From the NCBI RefSeq assembly GCF_900240245.1, contig NZ_OESQ01000001.1, positions 2,068,187-2,110,410 of the forward strand: a DNA stretch of 42,224 nt. The letters are read 5' to 3'. Origin of the DNA: Lachnoclostridium edouardi (GTDB lineage Bacteria; Bacillota; Clostridia; Lachnospirales; Lachnospiraceae). This document shows positions 1 through 7,062 of the stretch, in pieces. Each line of letters starts with the position of its first letter. Position 1 is the stretch's first letter. The position numbers and the translations under genes were made by a program. Below the pieces are notes generated by a model. That model was not told where the DNA came from, did no database searches, and worked only from the letters and a program-made list of their open reading frames with translations.

Positions 1-195
1 AAATCCAACTTATACCTTATATCCGATTAACATTGCGGTTCAGTCGCACCCGATTGCCTTTAGGTGACTTACCGCTTTCCAGCCGTACTGTGTTCCCGTG
101 TCAGCTTTCGCCTTTCGGTTAGGCTGGTTGTTTCCCGCGTTATCTTACGGGGCAGTACCTCATACTGCTTTTCTCATTGCCCTATCCGGGCGTAC
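1..195 (-). mobile_element. Group II intron, 5' end (Ll.LtrB-like, IIA type), partial
   Basis: Read on the minus strand from 195 leftwards, the sequence starts GTACGCCCGGATAGGG and continues with recognisable domain I elements of the Lactococcus Ll.LtrB intron, including the stretches AACCTAACCGAAAGGCGAAA, TCACCTAAAGGCAATCGGG and CAATGTTAATCGGATATAAGG. The usual 5' end is GUGYG; here it is GUACG. The intron leaves the window at base 1, so its reverse transcriptase and 3' end are not seen. It lies in the relaxase gene in sense orientation, at the same codon position (after His-x-His-Asn) as Ll.LtrB in ltrB. Confidence 0.85.
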
Positions 196-591
196 ATTGT
201 GCAGATGGTCTTTGTCAAGGTGGGTAGTGACGATAATCTGATACTTATCTCCCCACATTTCTTTTGCGGTTTGCAAGCCGATTTGGTGTGCCTGTTCGGG
301 TGAGACCTCGTTCGGCTTGAAACTTTGATACCCGTGCCAAGCGATATATCCGTTTTCCTTGCCGTACTGTTTTTTCGTTAAAATCATCTGTTGCAAAGCG
401 ATTTCTTTGAGACAGTTGATAGCCGAAACATACTCGCCCTGCTCGGTGGCTTCGGGGCGGCTGACATAGGAAAACACATCCCACAACGGCTGCAAGTTCG
501 GATTGTCTGCTCTTGTCTTTTCGGGATCTTCCACATAGGCGATCAGGTCTTTCAGTCTGCCTTCGATATGCCATAGACTTGTTGTTGCCAT
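196..591 (-). CDS. Relaxase (MobP type), N-terminal exon split by a group II intron
   Basis: This is the first 132 codons of a conjugative relaxase, the enzyme that nicks oriT and stays bound to the transferred strand. The start is MATTSLWHIEGRLKD at 591, which overlaps the stop of the mobC-like gene (TAATG), implying translational coupling. The exon ends THLDKDHLHN, the beginning of the histidine triad (HxDxxHxHNH). The last His is missing because the intron starts at 195. Without splicing the frame runs into intron sequence and stops at 160. With splicing a full relaxase could be made from the 3' exon beyond the left edge. Relaxase identity is confident; whether the protein is functional cannot be judged here. 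Confidence 0.85.
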
Positions 592-893
592 TATGTCGCC
601 TTCTGTAAATCGAGGATCAGGCATTCAATTTCCTTGCAGATTTCTAAAGTAGAATGTTCATACTTAGCACATTTCTGAAAGCTGTTATGGACAGAGTAAA
701 GGGTATTCAATAGTTCCCAAAACTCTTTTGCAGGTTTCGCCTTCGGCATTTTCCCTTTGCAAAGCTGACGGATAAACTCCGATTGTGACAGTCCACACGC
801 TGCCGCACAGCGTTTCAATTCTTCATTTTCTTCTTCGGTTAAGCGTACTTTAATACGCACTTTTTTATTGTTTTCTTTGTTCAAAATTATCAT
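591..893 (-). CDS. MobC-like relaxosome accessory protein
   Basis: This small protein (up to 100 residues) has a ribbon-helix-helix-like N-terminus (KVRIKVRLTEEENEELKR, then CGLSQSEFIRQLC), typical of MobC/relaxosome proteins that bind oriT and help the relaxase nick. It sits directly upstream of the relaxase and overlaps its start by one base, the usual arrangement. The ATG at 893 touches a GGAG sequence, leaving no spacing. The in-frame TTG at 884 has GGAG nine bases upstream and may be the true start (LNKENNKK...). The family call rests on motif and position. Confidence 0.7.
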   Translation of the reverse strand: MIILNKENNKKVRIKVRLTEEENEELKRCAAACGLSQSEFIRQLCKGKMPKAKPAKEFWELLNTLYSVHNSFQKCAKYEHSTLEICKEIECLILDLQKAT

Positions 894-919
894 CTCCGTT
901 CTTGTGTTTTATCTTTTTG

Positions 920-988
920 CAGGGGTATTCCCCTGAATTAGTCCACACGCCTTTAGGCTGTGGATTGGGATTGTGGGGGTCACAATCC
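920..988. other. Candidate oriT region with two inverted repeats
   Basis: Just upstream of the mobC-like gene lie two compact inverted repeats: CAGGGG/CCCCTG with a TATT loop (920-935) and GGATTGTG/CACAATCC with a GGGGT loop (968-988). Relaxase/mobC operons commonly have oriT in this position with such repeats, but I recognise no nic consensus. The call is by position and symmetry only. Confidence 0.35.
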
Positions 989-1537
989 GATGCTCGCTAC
1001 ACTTATGGACATCGTCTTTCTCTTTGCCGTTCTCCCTGAATGTCGTTCCTGCCCCTGTTTTTCAGCAGCGTTGTTTTGCTCATATCATCGCAAAATCATA
1101 TCCCATTCAGACGGTCATTCAGTTGTTAATCGGCAAAACAAAAAGCCGATACACAGAGACATCAAAAATCGACGGGAGCGTTGCTCTCGCTTCAAAATGA
1201 TGTTCTATGTAACGGCTTTGAAATTCAAAGACGGGACTGCTTGTTCATCTGTTCACTCGCTGACAGTACCAAAAAGCATAGAAGTGCAGACGGCGGTATT
1301 TTCTCTTAGCATACCGCAGGCGTTGGGCGGCTTACACCGCATTCTCAATCGAAACATCTTATATTTAGTTGTAGTCCTCTTTCACAAGGGAATCTATTAT
1401 ATCAAAACCATCACCGAAAATCAAGTTTTTGGTAAGATTCTGTATAGCTTTTGCAAAAGCAGGGCATACTATTTTGTTATACTAACTGCCGAACACTCCG
1501 TTATCGGCAAATATATGTTGATTTTTTTTGAAACGCA
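989..1537. other. Intergenic region without a convincing gene
   Basis: A plus-strand open frame (960-1568) crosses this stretch, but it has no ribosome binding site, no recognisable domain and a composition unlike coding sequence. I see only element-type noncoding sequence between the mobilization genes, which run left, and the defence operon, which runs right. Confidence 0.5.
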
Positions 1538-1566
1538 TTGCGATTATTCCGATACTGTGATATACT
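1538..1566 (+). promoter_or_regulatory. Sigma-A promoter of the defence operon
   Basis: TTGCGA (1538-1543) and TATACT (1561-1566) are separated by 17 bases. They lie 41 bases before the Fic start, which has an AGGAGG site at about 1591. This is the only good promoter seen before the five tightly packed genes. Confidence 0.6.
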
Positions 1567-1606
1567 AAATTTATATAAGTAGCCCTCAAATCAGGAGGTA
1601 TGAAAG

Positions 1607-2530
1607 ATGGAATATTTAACAGTTACACAGGCGGCGGAAAAATGGGGTATCTCTACCCGTCGTGTTCGTTTGCTTTGTGCCAATGGTGAAATTGACGGAG
1701 TTATCCGCAAAGGAAAATTATATATGATACCTGCAGAAACAGAAAAACCGTTGGATAAACGAAAATTGCCTAACAAAAGAAAACGCGGCAGATTTGCAGA
1801 TATACTAACTGAAATTGATATTAAAAAAGTTAAACTTGACGATATGCGTCCGCTTACTGCAGGCGAAACACAGCGTTTGCGTGATGAATTTATGGTTGAC
1901 TTCACCTATAATTCAAACGCTATTGAAGGCAACACGCTTACTTTAAAAGAGACCGCTATGGTGCTTGAAGGGATGACCATAGACCGCAAGCCTTTGAAAG
2001 ATCATCTTGAAGCTGTCGGGCACCGTGACGCATTCCTTTATATTGAAGATATTGCACAAAATAAGACAAGGTTGAGAGATATGGAAATCAAGGCGATTCA
2101 TTCGTTGGTACTAATGAATAGACCTGAAGATAAAGGAGTTTACCGCCGTATTCCTGTCACAATTGCAGGTGCATATACCCAGCCGGTACAACCATTTCTC
2201 ATTGAGCCGAAATTGATGGAGTTACTTGCCGAAAATGAAGAGCGTAAAAAAACAATGCATCCGATTGAACGCATTGCCCGTTTTCATCTCGAATTTGAAG
2301 GAATACACCCTTTTATAGACGGTAACGGCAGAACAGGTCGATTGATTTTAAATCTTGAGCTTATCCGTAACGGCTATCCCGCAATCAATGTGAAGTTTAC
2401 TGACCGTAAACGCTATTATGATGCTTTTGATGTATTTTATCGTGACGGCAAAGCAGACGATATGGTGTTACTTGTTGCAGAGTATGTAAACGAACGCCTT
2501 GACCGATATTTAGAAATTGTGAAAGAGTAA
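1607..2530 (+). CDS. Fic family protein with N-terminal HTH
   Basis: Residues 1-45 (YLTVTQAAEKWGISTRRVRLLC) form a MerR/excisionase-like winged helix for DNA binding. A Fic domain follows with the catalytic motif HPFIDGNGRTGR at 234-245, matching HPFx(D/E)GNGRxxR, so AMP-transferase chemistry is expected. An inhibitory-helix motif (S/T)xxxE(G/N) is present upstream of the core as SNAIEG (103-108), placing it in the N-terminally self-inhibited class. It is the first gene of the operon and ends 19 bases before mod. Fic proteins with an HTH often occur in defence islands; here it may regulate the operon or act as an effector, which is inference. All catalytic residues look intact. Confidence 0.9.
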   Translation: MEYLTVTQAAEKWGISTRRVRLLCANGEIDGVIRKGKLYMIPAETEKPLDKRKLPNKRKRGRFADILTEIDIKKVKLDDMRPLTAGETQRLRDEFMVDFTYNSNAIEGNTLTLKETAMVLEGMTIDRKPLKDHLEAVGHRDAFLYIEDIAQNKTRLRDMEIKAIHSLVLMNRPEDKGVYRRIPVTIAGAYTQPVQPFLIEPKLMELLAENEERKKTMHPIERIARFHLEFEGIHPFIDGNGRTGRLILNLELIRNGYPAINVKFTDRKRYYDAFDVFYRDGKADDMVLLVAEYVNERLDRYLEIVKE

Positions 2531-2549
2531 AAGCATTAGGAGAAACAAA

Positions 2550-4172
2550 ATGAGTACAAATATATCAAAACAAAAGCGTGAGGACTTGCTGAATAAAATA
2601 AAAGAAATCCGAACCTTTATTGCTTCAGCTCCGCAGGATGAGAATACTGGTAACCTGCTTTCTTATCTTTCTGATTTAGAGAAAGATGTAAACGGCAAGA
2701 AATATGGACTTGTATTCGAGGAACACCGTGAGGAAATTGACGAGGTGCTTGATACCCATACCCCGGTACTTACCGAAGAAAAAGAACTGTTCATTGACAA
2801 CGGCGGAAAAATGAATTTTCTCATCGAGGGGGACAACCTTGCTTCTCTTAAATTGCTCGAAAAAACACATAAAGGAAAAATTGACCTCATATACATAGAT
2901 CCACCGTATAATACAGGAAACAAAGACTTCATATATGATGATGCATATATTGACAATAATGATTGTTATCGCCATAGTAAATGGATTAGTTTTTTAATTC
3001 AACGCTTAAAAATTGCACGCAATCTTCTTACTCAGGATGGCGTGATTTTTATGAGCATTGATGATAACGAACAGGCTGAGCTTCGTATGATTGCTGACTA
3101 TATTTTTGGTGAACATAATTTTATATCAGAAATGATATGGCAAAAGAAAAAAGGTGGTAGCAATGATTCTCGACATGTTGCTACTGAACATGAATATATT
3201 CTTATGTATTCAAAAAACAAAGAGTTACTTAATAATATTTTTATTGCTTATGGTGAAGAATATGTTACTCGTTATAAGGAGAAAGATGAAAAAGGGAGGT
3301 TCTTTTGGGATACTTTCAAAAGAAAATCAGGTAAACAGTATTATGCAATTACTTGTCCAGATGGTACAGTCCTTGAAAAAGATGAAAATGGAGAACCTAT
3401 TTCATGGTTGCGTTCAGAAAAACGTTTTCTTTCAGATTTAGCAGAGGGAGAAGCAAGAATTATAAAAGTCAAAGGAAAATGGACAGTACATTTTAAGCAA
3501 AGACAACCTGAAGGATACAAACCTCGTTCTATTATAACTGAATACGGAACGACTTCAGATGGTGCTGCAGAATTAAAGGAATTATTTAATTCTACTAATA
3601 TCTTCAGTAATCCAAAGCCAGTAAAACTGATTGAATATTTAATTAAATTTATTCAAAATAAAAATATTTCAATCCTTGATTTTTTTGCAGGTAGCGGAAC
3701 AACTGGACATGCAGTTATGAAATTGAATGCAGAAGATGGCGGTAATCGCAAATTCATTCTTTGCACCAACAATGAAAATAATATCTGCCGTGATGTTACA
3801 TATGAGAGAATTAAACGTGTTATCGATAAGGAAAATTATTCTGCGAGCCTGAAATATTACAAGGTAGAATATGTGCCGATTTCAGAGCGTATGTACTACG
3901 AATATGCGGACGAGTTGTTAAGGCATATCCGTGAACTTGTAGAACTTGAAAACGGCGTAAATTTCATCGGCAACGCTGAAATTGCTATCGTGCTAACCGA
4001 AGAAGAACTTGATGATTTTATGACAAATATCGAAGCCTACGGCAAGTGCCACAAACTGTATATGGGGCACGATTTGCTGCCCGATGAGGAACAGGAACAG
4101 TCCCTTGCTGACCACGGTATCGAAATCAATATCATTCCCGACTACTATTATCGGGATTTACAGGAGGTGTAA
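2550..4172 (+). CDS. mod: Type III restriction-modification DNA methyltransferase (Mod)
   Basis: This N6-adenine methyltransferase both modifies and specifies the target site for the type III system. The catalytic motif IV DPPYNTG is at 117-123. The AdoMet-binding motif I DFFAGSGTTG is near 377-386. DPPY before FxGxG is the beta-class order of type III Mod proteins. The region between them (about 180-350) is the target recognition domain and is visibly more AT-rich than the flanks, as expected for a swapped specificity domain. The start has AGGAG at a good distance. At 540 residues it is a little short for the family but looks complete. The Res gene follows after three bases. Confidence 0.95.
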   Translation: MSTNISKQKREDLLNKIKEIRTFIASAPQDENTGNLLSYLSDLEKDVNGKKYGLVFEEHREEIDEVLDTHTPVLTEEKELFIDNGGKMNFLIEGDNLASLKLLEKTHKGKIDLIYIDPPYNTGNKDFIYDDAYIDNNDCYRHSKWISFLIQRLKIARNLLTQDGVIFMSIDDNEQAELRMIADYIFGEHNFISEMIWQKKKGGSNDSRHVATEHEYILMYSKNKELLNNIFIAYGEEYVTRYKEKDEKGRFFWDTFKRKSGKQYYAITCPDGTVLEKDENGEPISWLRSEKRFLSDLAEGEARIIKVKGKWTVHFKQRQPEGYKPRSIITEYGTTSDGAAELKELFNSTNIFSNPKPVKLIEYLIKFIQNKNISILDFFAGSGTTGHAVMKLNAEDGGNRKFILCTNNENNICRDVTYERIKRVIDKENYSASLKYYKVEYVPISERMYYEYADELLRHIRELVELENGVNFIGNAEIAIVLTEEELDDFMTNIEAYGKCHKLYMGHDLLPDEEQEQSLADHGIEINIIPDYYYRDLQEV

Positions 4173-4175
4173 GCG

Positions 4176-6362
4176 GTGCAACTGAAAAACTTTCAATTAT
4201 CGGCTGTAAAATCGCTTTTTGAGGCGATGGAAAAGCCTGCCCGTGACATTATTCTAAAAAGCCCTACGGGTAGCGGAAAGACAATTATTCTTACATATTT
4301 TATGCACCAGTATGTGCAATCCTACTGTCATACCGTGTTTGTATGGCTCACCCCCGGCAAGGGCAATTTGGAGGAGCAGAGCAAGGAAAAGATGGATAAG
4401 TATATTCACTCTGCTCAGACAAAGCTGCTCTCCGATGTAATGACGGGCGGCTTTGAAGAAAACGATAACTGTTTCATCAACTGGGAAAAGCTAACGAAAA
4501 AGGGCAACAACGCCCTGAAAGACAGCGAACGCACCAACTTCTTAGAGCATATTGAACATGCTCTGAACGCCGGTTTGCATTTTGTTGTTATTGTGGACGA
4601 AAGCCATCAGAACAACACGGTGAAGGCGGATGAAATCATCCAGTATTTTCATACGGACAAAATCATTCGTTGCTCCGCTACGCCGAAAGGGATTAAAAAT
4701 GCGGAAATCATAGAAATTCCTGAAGCGGATGTTATTGCCGAGGGACTTATCAAGAAAATGCTTATAATTAATGAGGATTTTCCCCAGCAGGTAGAAATGG
4801 AGAATGCAACCAGCTATCTATTAAAACAGGCTTATGCTAAGCAACGTGAAATCCGTGCGGAGTTTCTTTCCAATGGGAAGGATATTAATCCTTTGATCGT
4901 GGTGCAGATTCCAAACAAATCGGAGAAATTGCAGGACGACGTGGAACGCTGGTTTGAAACGCAGGGCGTAACCTATGAAAACGGTCAACTTGCGGTGTGG
5001 CTTTCTGATATGCACGAAAACTTGGAGGGCATCGAAAAAATCAATGCTCCCTCTGTTGCTGTTATTATCAAGCAAGCTGTTGCCACGGGATGGGACTGTC
5101 CGAGAGCCGCCATTTTGGTAAAGCTCCGTGACAATATGGATGAAACCTTTGAAATTCAGACCATCGGACGTATTCGCCGTATGCCGGAGGCACACCACTA
5201 CGGCAAAGATTTGCTGGATAGCTGTTATCTCTACACTTTCGATGAAAAATTCACCGCCGGTGTTAAGTTGAGTCTCGGCAAAGGGGCGTTAGAAGCAGCT
5301 ACTCTGTTCCTTAAAAATGAGTATAAAGGCATCACCTTGACCTCCGAACAGAGAACAATGGTGACAGATCACCGCAATCCTAAAAAGGCTATGCTCTCTG
5401 TAGCAAAATATTTTGAAGAAAAATTCAAGACTGGATCGAACAAGACGGAGAACAAGGCATGCTTGCAGGCGGCGGGTTTTGAATTTAGCGCTGATATTCT
5501 GCGTCACACCCTTTCGGGTGAAACTGCAACCTTGAATTTTGCTTCGGCAGATATGAATACGGTTATCATTACCGAAAGGCTAAATACCCACGATCATGGT
5601 CATATGTACCATCAGAAGGTGGGTAAAATCGGTATGGAGATTGGAATGGAATACAGCTATATGAATACGATTATTCGTAAGTTATTTGATCGCAATTTTA
5701 CATATAGCCGTAAAATCCTCGCAATGGAGCCGAGAGAAGTCTACGCATTTGTTATCAACAACGCCGATCTGCTACGCCATACGGTGCGTGAGGCGATGGC
5801 GGCGGAACTTGAACAGCTTACTCTTGATATTAACCAAGTATCAAAGGTGTCGTTCCATATTCCGCAATCCTGCCTGTTTACCTACGACGGTACAGCAAAA
5901 ACACAGTTGGAAATGAAGAAAAATGTATATCAGGGCTACCTTTCCTCTGCGGAAGTCCGATCATCTTCGGAACGCAAATTCGAGAAATTATGCGAAAAGT
6001 GTGATGCCGTGGAATGGGTATATAAAAATGGTGATAAAGGCAATGAGTATTTGTCCATCGTATATGCGGATAATTCAGGCAAGCAAAAGAATTTTTATCC
6101 TGACTATATTATCAGTGTAAACGGTGAAATTTGGGTCGTGGAGACTAAGGGCGGCTTTGACCGTAGTGGCAATAGCCAAGATATTGACATTTTCACGCCG
6201 AAAAAATTCGCCGTGCTGAAAGATTATTTGGAACGCTACAGCTTAAATGGTGGCATTGTCCGCTATGATGAAAAAAGTGAAGAACTGTGCATTTGTATGG
6301 ACAGCTATTCCGAGGATATTAACAGCGATAGTTGGGTTGTGCTGAGTGATATTTTAAAGTGA
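4176..6362 (+). CDS. res: Type III restriction endonuclease subunit (Res)
   Basis: Res is the ATP-dependent translocase/nuclease partner of Mod. A superfamily 2 helicase core is complete: Walker A SPTGSGKT (29-36), DESH (141-144), motif III SATP (167-170) and motif VI QTIGRIRR (about 328). Near the C-terminus PDY...WVVETKG (about 640-657) fits the PD-(D/E)xK nuclease site. Translation most likely starts at GTG 4176, eight bases after AGGAGG. At 728 residues it is shorter than many Res proteins (800-1000) but no motif is missing. It works with Mod to cut unmodified DNA between two head-to-head sites. Confidence 0.93.
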   Translation: MQLKNFQLSAVKSLFEAMEKPARDIILKSPTGSGKTIILTYFMHQYVQSYCHTVFVWLTPGKGNLEEQSKEKMDKYIHSAQTKLLSDVMTGGFEENDNCFINWEKLTKKGNNALKDSERTNFLEHIEHALNAGLHFVVIVDESHQNNTVKADEIIQYFHTDKIIRCSATPKGIKNAEIIEIPEADVIAEGLIKKMLIINEDFPQQVEMENATSYLLKQAYAKQREIRAEFLSNGKDINPLIVVQIPNKSEKLQDDVERWFETQGVTYENGQLAVWLSDMHENLEGIEKINAPSVAVIIKQAVATGWDCPRAAILVKLRDNMDETFEIQTIGRIRRMPEAHHYGKDLLDSCYLYTFDEKFTAGVKLSLGKGALEAATLFLKNEYKGITLTSEQRTMVTDHRNPKKAMLSVAKYFEEKFKTGSNKTENKACLQAAGFEFSADILRHTLSGETATLNFASADMNTVIITERLNTHDHGHMYHQKVGKIGMEIGMEYSYMNTIIRKLFDRNFTYSRKILAMEPREVYAFVINNADLLRHTVREAMAAELEQLTLDINQVSKVSFHIPQSCLFTYDGTAKTQLEMKKNVYQGYLSSAEVRSSSERKFEKLCEKCDAVEWVYKNGDKGNEYLSIVYADNSGKQKNFYPDYIISVNGEIWVVETKGGFDRSGNSQDIDIFTPKKFAVLKDYLERYSLNGGIVRYDEKSEELCICMDSYSEDINSDSWVVLSDILK

Positions 6363-6372
6363 GGTGAAAGTC

Positions 6373-7062
6373 TTGAAGATAATTGACCATAGGGTGTTAA
6401 CCGAGTTTACTCCTGCAAAAGTTCAATTTTTCAGAATAGATCCTGAAGATATTTCAGCAACATTATCAGATATTTTGCGTGCTCTTATGGACTTGTCTTG
6501 GCTCAGTAAATTCGATCAAGACTTTGAACAGAAAGCTTTTGCATCCCGTGCAAAGAAAACTATTGATGATATTAAAGAAAAGTTTGACCAATGCGTTGGT
6601 GACAATGTCAGCAAAGATGCTGGTGAGTATGTAGTATCTGAATTAGCCAGAGAAACTATGGTATCGAAATTGGACTATTTAGATATTCCTCTTGATGAAC
6701 TTGTTGGTAAAAAGCGTTCTGGAAATCCTGGGTTTGATTTTCATTCACAGAATAAGATTACGGATACAGTTATTTTCGGTGAAGCGAAATATATTGCCAC
6801 TACAACAGCGTATTCATCGGCATTGCCACAAATCGTTGATTTTATTAAAGATGGAAAAGATGTTGAAGATCTTCCTGAATTAAAACCGTTCTGTACAATG
6901 TCAGCTTTGCAAAGGGCAGCCGATGGAAGAAAGGGGTTTTCTGCTGCGTTTTCAGCAAAAACTACCAATACAGATAGAATAATCGCTAATATCACGAAGC
7001 GCCCGGACTTTCAATCATTACTTCAATATGAGGAACTCATTTTGGTGGCGGTGGACTTATGA
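6373..7062 (+). CDS. hamA: HamA-like nuclease (DUF1837), Hachiman-type defence
   Basis: This protein of about 229 residues carries GFDFH followed by DTVIFGEAKY. The pattern D...ExK fits the nuclease site of HamA (DUF1837), the effector of the Hachiman anti-phage system. The next gene is a helicase that overlaps its stop by ATGA, as hamA and hamB do. Known HamA proteins are somewhat longer (about 250-300). The start is uncertain: TTG at 6373 has GAGGTG at a good distance, whereas GTG at 6364 has no proper site. Family membership is inferred from the GExK motif and the neighbour; AbpA-like nucleases are a close alternative. Confidence 0.72.
   Translation: MKIIDHRVLTEFTPAKVQFFRIDPEDISATLSDILRALMDLSWLSKFDQDFEQKAFASRAKKTIDDIKEKFDQCVGDNVSKDAGEYVVSELARETMVSKLDYLDIPLDELVGKKRSGNPGFDFHSQNKITDTVIFGEAKYIATTTAYSSALPQIVDFIKDGKDVEDLPELKPFCTMSALQRAADGRKGFSAAFSAKTTNTDRIIANITKRPDFQSLLQYEELILVAVDL

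Noticed and set aside
960..1568. Plus-strand frame of 202 codons upstream of the Fic gene
   Set aside because: It has no ribosome site, no recognisable domain, an unlikely composition, and overlaps the oriT candidate and operon promoter.
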